Source: Lentzea albidocapillata (GTDB lineage: Bacteria; Actinomycetota; Actinomycetes; Mycobacteriales; Pseudonocardiaceae). From it: 64,000 bases of DNA. The notes under the pieces are model-generated. The model was not told the DNA's origin, made no database searches, and saw only the letters and a program-made list of their open reading frames with translations. Position numbers and translations under genes: made by a program. This document shows, piece by piece, positions 37,582-45,702 of this stretch. The stretch's first letter is position 1, and every line of letters begins with the position of its first letter. The stretch spans positions 434,001 through 498,000 of the forward strand of contig NZ_JOEA01000014.1 in assembly GCF_000719115.1 (NCBI RefSeq), written 5' to 3'.

Positions 37582-38565
37582 ATGTCACTGGCGGAGATAC
37601 CTTCCCGGCTCGAACGCGCCCTCGGCAAGGCACATTCCGGCGTAATCGTGCTGGCGGTGGACGGTCTCTCGTCGGACGTGGCCAAACAGTCCTGGTTGTC
37701 GGCTTCCGTCTCCACGCTGTCCTCGACCGTGCCGCCGACGTCCGCGACGGCGTTGCTGACGGCGCTGACCGGCGTTCCCGCCCACGTCCACCGGGTGCCG
37801 GGATCGGTGTACCGCAACGGATCCGGGCTCGTGCACGCCATCAACGGCATGCCCGCGATCCCGGCCCTGCCGACCGTGCTCGAACGGCACGGCGCGACTG
37901 TGCTCGCCCGCGAACTCGACCTCCTCGAAGGAACCTGGGCGCAGGCACTGCTTCGAGGGTGCATTCGGATACCCGCGCCCGCGAAGCACAAACTGGTGGC
38001 ACAGTCCGAGGACCCGCCGCTGCTCGTCGCCAACGTCGTCGCCGATCTGGACAAAGCGCTCAAGGACGCCCGTTTCCTCTGGACGTACGTCAACATCGAC
38101 GACCACGTGCACCGTCACGGTTACGACGAGTCGGTGTACGAGGCCATGCTCCGCCTGGACGCGCACGCTTCCCGTTGGGCCGCACAGGGTTGGACCGTCG
38201 TGGCGCACTCCGACCACGGCATGGTCCCCGTCGACCCCGATCCGGAGCTCACCGAGGCCTGGGACGCGATCGTGCGCGAGGAGTGCGTGATCCCCTCCGG
38301 TGGCGCGGGACGCATGCGGTGGCTCTACCCGAAGGCCGACCGCCTGGAGGTCGTTTTCGACCGCGTGGCAACGGCTCTGGGCGACACGGCGACCATCCAC
38401 CACGCCACCGATCTCGGTCTGCCGCAGCCGGAGGCCGGCCCGGTCGTCGCGGTGGCCGCGTCGCCGCGGTTCCCGGTGCCGGACCCTTCGGTGCGCTACG
38501 AGCACGGTGGCCTCAGCCGCGACGAGATCGACGTCCCCTTCGCCGTCTGGCAAGCCGTACAGTGA
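37582..38565 (+). CDS. Alkaline phosphatase superfamily (nucleotide pyrophosphatase/phosphodiesterase-like)
   Basis: 327 residues, no signal peptide. Metal and nucleophile motifs: VLAVDGLSSD (first Asp), the Thr nucleophile region TVPPTSATALLTALTG, VNIDDHVHRHG (Asp, His) and VVAHSDHGM (Asp-His), plus YEHGGLSRDE near the end. These are the zinc ligands of type I phosphodiesterase/NPP proteins. It is followed after 4 bp by a GNAT-like gene and the two look like an operon. The substrate could be a phosphodiester or phosphonate headgroup; not resolved. Confidence 0.82.
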   Translation: MSLAEIPSRLERALGKAHSGVIVLAVDGLSSDVAKQSWLSASVSTLSSTVPPTSATALLTALTGVPAHVHRVPGSVYRNGSGLVHAINGMPAIPALPTVLERHGATVLARELDLLEGTWAQALLRGCIRIPAPAKHKLVAQSEDPPLLVANVVADLDKALKDARFLWTYVNIDDHVHRHGYDESVYEAMLRLDAHASRWAAQGWTVVAHSDHGMVPVDPDPELTEAWDAIVREECVIPSGGAGRMRWLYPKADRLEVVFDRVATALGDTATIHHATDLGLPQPEAGPVVAVAASPRFPVPDPSVRYEHGGLSRDEIDVPFAVWQAVQ

Positions 38566-38569
38566 GCGC

Positions 38570-39556
38570 GTGCACGTCGAATTCTCCAACAGTATAAGGG
38601 AAATCGATTCTGCCGATTGGGATTCGGTGGTGCACCAGGCAGGTGCACCGGTGTTCTACCGGCACGCGTACGTCAGTGCATACGAGCAGTCGCCGCTGAC
38701 GGCCGTCGACGCGTTCGCGTACTTCGTGGCGCGCGACGGCGGCAAGCCGGTCGCCGTCATGCCCGCCTACCTCCAGACGGCCGTGAATCCGTTGTGCCGC
38801 CTGCACGAGGTCTACCCGGAGGCGGTCGGCGAGCCAGCGCTGCTCAGCCACACCTGGCACTGCTACGACGCGCACGTACCCGCCACCGCGCAGGTGCTGC
38901 CGAGGTTGCTGGACGCCATGATCCGCACGGCGTCGATCTTCGGGGCGCGCTGGTGCGGGTTCACGAACGTCCAGCGCGGCGGCACCCTGTCGCAGGCGTT
39001 GCGCGCGGCCGGCCTGCCCGCGCGCCACCTGACGGACAGGTGGGCCACCGGCCTCACCACCTACGAGCAGTACCTCGCGAGCCTGAGCCTGCGAGCCAGG
39101 GCGAACCTGCGCCGCAACGAACGAAGATCGGCCGAGGCCGGCGTCACCATCGAGGCCCTCCCCGTCGACCACGCCTCACTCGACGAGATCACCCTGCTGT
39201 GCGTCAAGACCGCCAGCCGCTTCGAGAACAACGGGTACTACCCCGGTACCACCTTCGCGAAGTTCGTGACGGCGCTGGGCGACCTGGCGCACGTGATCGA
39301 GGTGCGCCAGCACGGCAAGCTCGTCGCGGCCGGCGTCTGCCTCACCGACGCCACCCGCTTCCACACCTGGACCTGCGGCGTCGACTACGCCGTGGACGGC
39401 AACTACAGCCCGTACGGCGCGCTGTTCGCCGAGTCGGTCCGGCTCGCGATCCGCCTGGGCCTCTCCACGCTCGAGGGCGGCCGGGGCAACGCTTCGTTCA
39501 AACGGCGCCACGGCCTGAGCCCACGCCATCTCGACGCCGTTCTCTTCCGCGCCTGA
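38570..39556 (+). CDS. GNAT/FemAB-like acyltransferase
   Basis: 328 residues resembling tandem-GNAT proteins of the BioF2/FemAB group. Visible features: FYRHAYVSAYEQSPLT at the N-terminus, LSLRARANLRRNERRSAEAG (basic helix before the second GNAT fold), and GVDYAVDGNYSPYGALFAES near the acyl-donor site. It probably transfers an acyl or aminoacyl group to an amine. GTG start at 38570, just after the stop of the phosphodiesterase gene. A perfect hairpin follows the stop. The exact reaction is unknown. Confidence 0.72.
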   Translation: MHVEFSNSIREIDSADWDSVVHQAGAPVFYRHAYVSAYEQSPLTAVDAFAYFVARDGGKPVAVMPAYLQTAVNPLCRLHEVYPEAVGEPALLSHTWHCYDAHVPATAQVLPRLLDAMIRTASIFGARWCGFTNVQRGGTLSQALRAAGLPARHLTDRWATGLTTYEQYLASLSLRARANLRRNERRSAEAGVTIEALPVDHASLDEITLLCVKTASRFENNGYYPGTTFAKFVTALGDLAHVIEVRQHGKLVAAGVCLTDATRFHTWTCGVDYAVDGNYSPYGALFAESVRLAIRLGLSTLEGGRGNASFKRRHGLSPRHLDAVLFRA

Positions 39557-39561
39557 ACACC

Positions 39562-39590
39562 GAATTGTTCACAAGGGTGAACAATTCTCT
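39562..39590. terminator. Perfect 11-bp hairpin with tetraloop
   Basis: GAATTGTTCAC-AAGG-GTGAACAATTC is a perfect inverted repeat 5 bp after the GNAT stop, followed by TCTTT. Most likely a terminator; an operator for the next gene is an alternative because the stem is AT-rich and symmetric. Confidence 0.65.
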
Positions 39591-39768
39591 TTACAACGTC
39601 GGAATCCAGGAAGTTCATATATCTGATCATCCGCGACAGCGCTCTTTACGCTGTTCAGCGGCATCGGACAAGACCACGGAATCAATTCTCGACGCACCTT
39701 TACACGCCTTGATCCGATCTGGCAGTGTGGCGCCGGGCGCAAGACGAAGAAAGGGACTGGACGGTCTC

Positions 39769-40974
39769 GTGAATCTGTCTCGACGCACCCTTCTGGCGAC
39801 CGCGGCGGCCACTCCCCTGCTCACCGGAGCAGGTATGGCCATCGGTGCGGGAGAAGCCACCGCTTCGCCCGCGACCCTCCGTGCGGCCCTCGACTACGGC
39901 AACGCCAAGCTGAAGGCGGTCGCCCCCGGCATCACCTCGTTCCCGGAGATCACCAGGGCCGAGAAGTGGACCTACGTCGCCGACGGCGGCTGGGTCGGCG
40001 GCTTCTGGCCGGGCACCCTGTGGCTCGCGCACCTCGACAGCGGCGACGCGCGGTTCCGCGTGCTCGCCGAGGCCGCCAACGACCGGCTGGCACCACGGCG
40101 CCTGGATCCGCGCGACCACGACCTGGGGTTCCTCTTCTATCCGTCCTGGGTCACCGCGTACCGGCTCACCGGCGACACGAGGTGGCGTGACGGCGCGATC
40201 GACGCCGCGAACACGCTGATCCAGCGCTGGAACGCCACCGGCAGGTTCATCCGCGCGTGGGGCAGGCTCGGCACGCCGGGCAACGCGGGCCGCGTCATCA
40301 TCGACACGATGATGAACCTGGACCTGCTCGCGTTCGCCACCGAGCAGACCGGCGACCGCAGGTTCCTGGACATCGCGATCGCCCACGCCAGGACCACCCA
40401 GACGCACTTCCTGCGCCCGGACGGCTCGACCCCGCACGTGTTCGACTTCAACCCGGACACCGGCGCGGCCATCGGCCCGAACACCGTGCAGGGCTACAGC
40501 CCGACGTCGTGCTGGGCGCGTGGTCAGGCGTGGGGCATCTACGGCTTCACGACCATGTACCGGCGCACGGGCCTGCGCGAGTTCCGTGACACCGCACGCA
40601 AGATGGCCGACTACGCGCTGTCGGTGCTCACCCCGGACAGCGTGCCGGTGTGGGACTACCGCTCGCCGCTGGGCGTCAACGACATCAAGGACTCGTCGGC
40701 GGGCGCGATCATGGCGTGCGGCCTGCTCGACCTGGCCAAGGCCACCGGCACGACCCGCTACCGCGACCGGGCGCTGAGGATCCTCGACGGCCTGGTCGCC
40801 ACGTGCCTGACGAACAGGTCGACACGCGCCGAGGCGATCCTGGCGCGCGGCACCCGCAACCGCCCGTCCGAGGACGGTGTGGAGATCTCGCTGCCGTACG
40901 GCGACTACTACCTGTACGAGGCGATCCTGCGGGTGCTCAAGCCCACGCAGATCGCCAGGGCCATCGGCCTGTAG
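39769..40974 (+). CDS. Tat-exported glycoside hydrolase, GH88/GH105-like (alpha/alpha barrel)
   Basis: 401 residues. A twin-arginine signal (LSRRTLLATAAATPLLTGAG) precedes an (alpha/alpha)6 barrel. The motifs WTYVADGGWVGGFWPGTLWL, DHDLGFLFYPSW, IIDTMMNLDLL and TSCWARGQAWGIYGF are those of unsaturated glucuronyl hydrolases, where Asp residues hydrate the 4,5-double bond. It could process lyase products from an acidic polysaccharide, like those made by the alginate-lyase-like protein at 20161, although the genes are far apart. GTG at 39769 chosen; an in-frame GTG at 39727 would lengthen the n-region. The 212-bp leader (39557-39768) holds only the hairpin. Confidence 0.85.
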   Translation: MNLSRRTLLATAAATPLLTGAGMAIGAGEATASPATLRAALDYGNAKLKAVAPGITSFPEITRAEKWTYVADGGWVGGFWPGTLWLAHLDSGDARFRVLAEAANDRLAPRRLDPRDHDLGFLFYPSWVTAYRLTGDTRWRDGAIDAANTLIQRWNATGRFIRAWGRLGTPGNAGRVIIDTMMNLDLLAFATEQTGDRRFLDIAIAHARTTQTHFLRPDGSTPHVFDFNPDTGAAIGPNTVQGYSPTSCWARGQAWGIYGFTTMYRRTGLREFRDTARKMADYALSVLTPDSVPVWDYRSPLGVNDIKDSSAGAIMACGLLDLAKATGTTRYRDRALRILDGLVATCLTNRSTRAEAILARGTRNRPSEDGVEISLPYGDYYLYEAILRVLKPTQIARAIGL

Positions 40975-40978
40975 AGCC

Positions 40979-41539
40979 CTACTGCTCGATCACCTTCGCC
41001 GTCGGCCCGTTGCTCCAGGTCGCTTCCAGCCTGGACAACCGGCCGGCGGCGTTGCGGAAGTTCACCACCAGCGGCCCGCCGGGCTGTTCCACGGCCACCG
41101 AGTACCCGTCCGCGGGTGTGGCCGACAGCGCCTGCACCCCCTGCGGCCGGTAGCGCACGACCACGTCACCGCCCTGCAGGTGGAACGCGTGGACGTAGGA
41201 GCCGTCCGCCTGCCATTCCCCCTGCGGAGATTGAGCCGAGGTGGGACGCGCATCCGTACTACTGGGAGGAGCCGGAACAGATGACGTGGTGACGACAGGA
41301 GGCCTGGTGGACGAAGGCGCGACAGGCGGCGACGGGGTGTCGGCGGAGGCACCGGGCTCGGGCACCGGGACGGTCAGCGAGGTGACGGTCGGCATCGGCA
41401 GCACGGCCGAACCCGTCGTGGACCCCGCGGCGGCGACCGGCGCGGGTTCCATCGCCCACCGGATGCCGAACCACGACAGGCCGACGGCGACCGTGGTCAC
41501 CACCGCCCAGGCGACCAGGTACCCGACGGACCGTCTCAC
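40979..41539 (-). CDS. Single-helix membrane protein with Pro/Ser/Thr-rich region, unknown function
   Basis: 186 residues. One N-terminal membrane helix (about 4-24, VGYLVAWAVVTTVAVGLSWF), a Pro/Ser/Thr-rich spacer (about 40-95) and a C-terminal beta-rich domain (about 105-186) with DGSYVHAFHLQGGDVVVRY and PADGYSVAVEQPGGPLVVNF. I chose GTG 41539 because AGGAGG lies 9 bases upstream; ATG 41566 would overlap the response-regulator start. Divergent from the two-component pair at 41565, so it may be its target or its extracytoplasmic sensor partner. Not recognised as a known family. Confidence 0.7.
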   Translation of the reverse strand: MRRSVGYLVAWAVVTTVAVGLSWFGIRWAMEPAPVAAAGSTTGSAVLPMPTVTSLTVPVPEPGASADTPSPPVAPSSTRPPVVTTSSVPAPPSSTDARPTSAQSPQGEWQADGSYVHAFHLQGGDVVVRYRPQGVQALSATPADGYSVAVEQPGGPLVVNFRNAAGRLSRLEATWSNGPTAKVIEQ

Positions 41540-41564
41540 TGCGGCAATCCTCCTGTAGCGGCTC

Positions 41565-42230
41565 ATGGCATCAGTACTGCTGGTCGAAGACGACCCGGTG
41601 GTGCGGGCGGCGATCACCCGCGCTCTCACCGGCCAGGGCCACATCGTGCACGGTGTGGCGCTCGCGATCGAGGCTTTGCGGGAAGTCACCGCGAACGACT
41701 ACGACGTCGTGGTGCTCGACCTCGGGCTCCCCGACCTCGACGGCGGTGACGCGCTGCGGATGATCCGGGGCGTCACGAACACCCCGGTGGTCATCGCGAC
41801 CGCCCGTGACGACGAGGCCGGCATCGTCCGGCTGCTCAACGCGGGCGCGGACGACTACCTCGTCAAACCCTTCTCCAGCGAACACCTCGAAGCCCGCCTG
41901 CAGGCGGTGCTCCGGCGGGCCCGCGACAGCAGGCAGCTCGTGATCGGCGGCCTGGAGATCGACGTGAACCTCCGCAGGGCCACAGTGGACGGCCAGGAGC
42001 TCTCCTTGACGCACAAGGAGTTCGAGCTGCTCTCCTACCTCGCGGCACGGCAGGGGGAAGTGGTGCCGCGGGCGGAGATCCTCGCCAGCCTCTGGCCGTC
42101 CCACCGCGACGACCAGACGCTCGACGTCCACCTGTCCTGGCTGCGCCGCAAGCTCGGCGAACGGGCCGCGCAGCCGCGTTATCTGCACACGGTGCGAGGG
42201 GTCGGCGTGCGCATGGTCGCTCCGCAATGA
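41565..42230 (+). CDS. OmpR/PhoB-family response regulator
   Basis: 221 residues. Receiver domain (about 1-115) with acidic pair LLVEDDPVV, phospho-acceptor Asp in VVVLDLGLPDLDG and Lys in DYLVKPFSSE; winged-helix output domain (about 130-218) with LTHKEFELLSYLA and RYLHTVRGVGVRM. Its stop overlaps the kinase start by 4 bp. Divergent from the unknown membrane protein at 40979. The inducing signal is not evident. Confidence 0.94.
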   Translation: MASVLLVEDDPVVRAAITRALTGQGHIVHGVALAIEALREVTANDYDVVVLDLGLPDLDGGDALRMIRGVTNTPVVIATARDDEAGIVRLLNAGADDYLVKPFSSEHLEARLQAVLRRARDSRQLVIGGLEIDVNLRRATVDGQELSLTHKEFELLSYLAARQGEVVPRAEILASLWPSHRDDQTLDVHLSWLRRKLGERAAQPRYLHTVRGVGVRMVAPQ

Positions 42231-43507
42231 GGCGGTCACTGGTGCTGGTCGCTCTCGCGGCGACCAGCATGGTGGCGCTGGCGTTCCTCATCCCGCTGGC
42301 GATCGTCGTGAAGGACTCCGCGTACAACCGCGCTCTGAGCGAGGCCGAGAAGCAGGCCGGCGCGATGACGCAGACGTTGCTGATCACCCGCAAGCCGCAG
42401 GAGATCCGCCAGGTGATCAGGAGCACCCGGTACGGCGGTCAGCAGCGGCTGGCCGTGCACCTCAGCGCGCCGGCCGGCACCTACGGCTACTCGCACATCA
42501 CCGCGGCGGACCTGCAGGAGGCCCAGAAGCTCGCGACGGCGTCCACGGTCGAGAAGCCCGACGGTGTGGCCTATCTGCAGCCGCTGGCCACCAGCGAGAG
42601 CGGGATCGCGATCGTCGAGGCGTTCGTGCCGCACGAACAGCTGACCCACGGCGTGATCGGTACCTGGTGGGTGCTGGCGGGCGTCGCGGTCGGCTTGGTC
42701 GCCGGTTCGGTGCTCGTGGCCGACCGACTGGGCGCACGGGCCGTGAAAGCCACCAGGGCGTTGGCCGAGGGCGCGCGCCGGATGGGCCAGGGCGACCTCA
42801 CGGCGCGTGTCGCGGTGAAGGGGCCGCCGGAGTTCGAGGAGGTCGGCAAGGCCTTCAATGCCATGGCCGAACGCGTCCGGCACCTGCTCGCCGCCGAACG
42901 CGAGGTGGTCGCCGACCTGTCGCACCGCCTCAGAACGCCTCTCACGGCCCTTCTCCTGGACGCGGACACTCTCGGACATGGACCGGGGGCGGACCGCGTC
43001 CGAGAGGCCGTCCAGGGCCTCGAGAGGGAGGTCGACGAGATCATCAAGATCGCCCGCTCCGGTCTGCAGCCCGACGACAGCGGCGCCGACGCGGCGGAGG
43101 TGGTGCGCGACCGGCTGGTGTTCTGGTCCGCGCTCGCCGACGACCAGGAACGGCCCTGGACCGTCCGCGGCGCCGATCGCCCCGCCCCCGTGCCGCTGTC
43201 CCGCGCCGATCTCGCGGCCGCGCTGGACGCGTTGCTGGGCAACGTCTTCCGCTACACGCCGGAGGGCACGCGCTTCGCCGTGACGCTGGTGCACCAGGCC
43301 GATCTGGTGGCGCTGGTGGTCGAGGACGCGGGTCCCGGCATCGCGGACTCCGCACGGGCGGTGCGGCGTGGCGCCAGCGGCGGCGGTTCCACCGGGCTGG
43401 GGCTCGACATCGCCCGCCGTGCCGCGGAGACCACGGGAGGTTCTCTCCACGTCGACCGCGGTCCGCTGGGCGGTGCACGCGTGCAATTGAGGCTCCGGAG
43501 GGTCTAG
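42227..43507 (+). CDS. Membrane sensor histidine kinase (HAMP-HisKA-HATPase)
   Basis: 426 residues. Helix 1 (about 5-27), extracytoplasmic sensor (about 28-140), helix 2 (about 143-167, GTWWVLAGVAVGLVAGSVLV), HAMP (about 170-220), HisKA with DLSHRLRTPLTALLLDA, HATPase with NVFRYTPEGT, VEDAGPGIAD and GSTGLGLDIARRAA. The G2 box and N box are intact. Translationally coupled to the response regulator. Its TAG stop codon is also the first three bases of palindromic element copy 3, so the present C-terminus may have been defined by the insertion. Confidence 0.94.
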   Translation: MRRSLVLVALAATSMVALAFLIPLAIVVKDSAYNRALSEAEKQAGAMTQTLLITRKPQEIRQVIRSTRYGGQQRLAVHLSAPAGTYGYSHITAADLQEAQKLATASTVEKPDGVAYLQPLATSESGIAIVEAFVPHEQLTHGVIGTWWVLAGVAVGLVAGSVLVADRLGARAVKATRALAEGARRMGQGDLTARVAVKGPPEFEEVGKAFNAMAERVRHLLAAEREVVADLSHRLRTPLTALLLDADTLGHGPGADRVREAVQGLEREVDEIIKIARSGLQPDDSGADAAEVVRDRLVFWSALADDQERPWTVRGADRPAPVPLSRADLAAALDALLGNVFRYTPEGTRFAVTLVHQADLVALVVEDAGPGIADSARAVRRGASGGGSTGLGLDIARRAAETTGGSLHVDRGPLGGARVQLRLRRV

Positions 43508-43669
43508 TGGTGTGGCCCGGAACGTTGCCGGGGGAATTCGGGGTCAGACGGGTGCATCGTGGTGTCGCCCCCACGTTCTCGTACTGGTAGTACGGGGGCG
43601 TGGGGGCGGCGCCGCGAGGTGCCCTGCTGAGCGTGGATTACCTCGCCAACGTTCCGGGTCGCGCCACTA
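43505..43669 (+). repeat. Intergenic palindromic element, copy 3
   Basis: 165 bp. Outer arms, extended by one base to CTAG, pair over 24 bp (43504-43527 with 43647-43670); the three differences are all G-T wobbles. The inner core contains GGGTGCATCGTGGTG and GTGGGGGCGGCGCCGCGAGG, shared with copies 1 and 2; the outer arms are unique. It starts on the kinase stop codon TAG and is bounded by TA on both sides. Confidence 0.9.
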
Positions 43670-43699
43670 GGTGGCGCTTGTGGGGCCGAAAGACGAACT

Positions 43700-43744
43700 C
43701 CGCCGGCGGCGCGGACCGTGGGACGGGTCCTGCGCCGCCGGCGG
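43700..43744. other. Strong GC hairpin downstream of element copy 3
   Basis: CCGCCGGCGGCGC pairs perfectly with GCGCCGCCGGCGG; an inner GGACC/GGTCC extends the stem to 18 bp with one bulged T. Could terminate the kinase transcript or form a structured leader for the small frame at 43809. I could not match it to a known riboswitch. Confidence 0.5.
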
Positions 43745-43808
43745 GCACCGGCCGGCTGCGCGGCACCGCTGCCGCACCACCGAGTCCCGAGCAGGAGGGA
43801 GGAACCCG

Positions 43809-43934
43809 ATGAGCAGTGCGCGCTTGCCTTTCCCACACCGGTGTAACGAGGTGGATCAGCCGGGGCTCTCGGCGCCAGGTGTGGGGACCAGCGTATTCAG
43901 TCGGTCCGGGTCGATCTTTTGTGATCTGACATGA
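43809..43934 (+). CDS. Possible small ORF, 41 codons
   Basis: The ATG at 43809 is preceded by GGAGGGAGGA, one of the best ribosome sites in the window, and encodes 41 residues beginning MSSARLPFPHRCNEVDQPG with two Cys. No family recognised and no signal peptide. It sits in the 421-bp gap between element copy 3 and the first DUF4360 gene. Evidence for expression is only the ribosome site; it may be a small peptide or chance. Confidence 0.3.
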   Translation: MSSARLPFPHRCNEVDQPGLSAPGVGTSVFSRSGSIFCDLT

Positions 43935-43960
43935 AGTTAGCCGACCACCGATCGTCGCCA

Positions 43961-44050
43961 ATCCCCCATTTAGACGATTAATCCGTTTTAAATATATTTA
44001 AGTTCGCCCGGTCGGTCGTCCACGACTTAAGTGAATTTAAGATAAGGTCA
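43961..44050. promoter_or_regulatory. AT-rich island upstream of DUF4360 gene
   Basis: A low-GC stretch unlike its surroundings, with the perfect palindrome TTAAATATATTTAA at 43988-44001 and three TTAAG repeats (from about 43998, 44025 and 44035). Likely promoter/regulatory DNA of the DUF4360 gene at 44091; such AT tracts are typical Lsr2 nucleoid-protein targets in actinobacteria (inference). Confidence 0.5.
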
Positions 44051-44090
44051 CCCGCACGCCGCCATCCCCGCACAATTCGGAAGGCAACTC

Positions 44091-44714
44091 ATGCTCAGTG
44101 CGATGGCAGCCGCGGGTTTGGCACTTTCCCTCCTCGTCGCCCCTGAGGCGCCGAGCACGGCCGATGTGGTTCCGCCCGGCAAAATCACGGTCGACGTCGT
44201 CACGGTGAACGGTTCCGGCTGCCCCGCCGGAACGGCCGCGGTAGCGGCCTCTGACGACAACACGTCATTCACGGTGACCTACAGCGACTACACCGCCCAG
44301 GCCGGTTCCGGATCGACACCGACGCAGTTCCGCAAGAACTGCCAGCTGAACCTGCGCGTGCACTACCCGCAGGGCTTCACGTTCGGGATCGCGAAGGCCG
44401 ACCACCGCGGGTTCGCGCACTTACCCGGAGGGGCACGCGGCATGCAGCGCGCGGGCTACTACTTCTCCGGCTCGTCGTCCACGGGAACGAGCACGCACGA
44501 CATCGCGGCACCGACGAGCGACAACTGGCAGTTCACCGACACCACCGAGGTCGCGGAGATCGTGTTCGCGCCGTGCGGCGCGGTGCGGCACCTGAACGTG
44601 AACACCGAGCTGCGGGCTTTCACGAACTCGGCGAACCAGCCGGCGTTCGTTTCGATGGATTCCACGGACGGGAGCGTCAAGACCCGTTACCAGTTCGCCT
44701 GGAAGCGATGCTGA
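44091..44714 (+). CDS. DUF4360 secreted protein, copy A
   Basis: 207 residues. A short signal sequence (about 1-25, MAAAGLALSLLVAPEAPSTA) is followed by a DUF4360 domain: VVTVNGSGCPAGTAAVA, FTVTYSDYTAQAG, FRKNCQLNLRVHYPQGFTFG, AEIVFAPCGAVRHLNVNTEL and a final YQFAWKRC. Four conserved Cys could form two disulfides. Family function unknown; members are secreted by fungi and actinomycetes. A second copy about 60-65% identical by eye lies at 45703, so this is a local duplication. RBS GGAAGG upstream; an AT-rich island precedes it. Confidence 0.87.
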   Translation: MLSAMAAAGLALSLLVAPEAPSTADVVPPGKITVDVVTVNGSGCPAGTAAVAASDDNTSFTVTYSDYTAQAGSGSTPTQFRKNCQLNLRVHYPQGFTFGIAKADHRGFAHLPGGARGMQRAGYYFSGSSSTGTSTHDIAAPTSDNWQFTDTTEVAEIVFAPCGAVRHLNVNTELRAFTNSANQPAFVSMDSTDGSVKTRYQFAWKRC

Positions 44715-44915
44715 CCCTTAGATGATCACGGAGGGGGCCCGGCGCTATACTCACAGTAAGCAACGGGCCTTCTCTTCGTGACCCACACGTGACTTTTGAC
44801 GGGTGAGTCAACCGGACCATTGCTTCCCGCGTATACCCATGTAGATTCCCGCTCACCGTGACGGCCATTCGGGTGACTGTCACGGACTCGCGCGCCCACG
44901 CGAAACGGAGACAGC

Positions 44916-45428
44916 ATGCAGGCGAACGCCCAGACCGCCCAGGTCGACGACCTGACACTCATCGCGCTGCCCACCGCGGTGAACTGCGCGGAGCTGTTCG
45001 TGCGATTCACCCTTGGTGAGTGGCGCCTGCGCAACATGACCGCGGAGTGCTCGGCCGTCGCCTGCGCGCTGGTCGAAGCCGCCATCGAGTCAGCCGATCC
45101 GAAGACCTCGCGGCTGATCACGCTGCGACTGCGACTGAGCGGCGACTACCTCGTCGTCGAGCTGGAGGCAGCCAGGTTCGTCATGCCGCCCACCTCCCCG
45201 GACCTGCGCACCGGCGAGTTGCAGCTCGGCAACGGCGTCAAGCTGATCTGGTGCGAGCTGGCCCTGCCGACGGGCGTGAACGCCAACGCGGTGCCGCTGC
45301 CCCGGCGCGAGAAGCGCCGCTCCCCCGCAGCCGAGGCGCTGGGCGACGAGCCGGAAGTCGATCCCGAGCTCATCCAGCGCATCCTGTTCGGCCTCGGTGG
45401 CTCGATGGGCAACGGCCACCAGCGCTAG
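44916..45428 (+). CDS. Degenerate RsbW-like ATP-binding protein
   Basis: 170 residues. The N-terminal pattern LPTAVNCAELFVRFTLGEWRL is typical of the actinobacterial HATPase_c_2 (anti-sigma kinase-like) family. However the N box that should read ELVTNA is CALVEAAIES, without the Mg-binding Asn, and the G1/G2 boxes are weak (VKLIWCEL, no clear DxGxG). It may bind a partner without kinase activity. A charged tail with EALGDEPEVDPELIQRILFG ends the protein. It lies between the two DUF4360 genes and a terminator follows. Confidence 0.7.
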   Translation: MQANAQTAQVDDLTLIALPTAVNCAELFVRFTLGEWRLRNMTAECSAVACALVEAAIESADPKTSRLITLRLRLSGDYLVVELEAARFVMPPTSPDLRTGELQLGNGVKLIWCELALPTGVNANAVPLPRREKRRSPAAEALGDEPEVDPELIQRILFGLGGSMGNGHQR

Positions 45429-45450
45429 ATTTCCCCAGGTTTCACCCAAA

Positions 45451-45479
45451 GGCGCATCCAGCCACGGATGCGCCTTTGT
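45451..45479 (+). terminator. Intrinsic terminator
   Basis: GGCGCATCC and GGATGCGCC pair perfectly around a 6-base loop, followed by TTTGT, 22 bp after the stop at 45428. Confidence 0.88.
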
Positions 45480-45702
45480 CGTGTGCACGGCCGGTGGACG
45501 CTTCACCGATAGACTTCGCAACCCAGAAATAACCGCTTCCCGCCAATCCTGGGCGCCAATTCACCCCAGCACCGCGGAAACATTTCTTGGTGCTCTCGCC
45601 TGCAATGTTGGGCTGCTTGGCGGACGATTCGTCAACTACCTTTCCGATACGGTCACGTACCACGCCGCCCGAACTGTCCTGCACATTCGGAAAGGTGTAG
45701 CA

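Noticed and set aside
43670..43830. c-di-AMP (ydaO) or other riboswitch before the small ORF
   Set aside because: A strong hairpin is present, but the conserved ydaO sequence blocks are not, and no cell-wall hydrolase follows.
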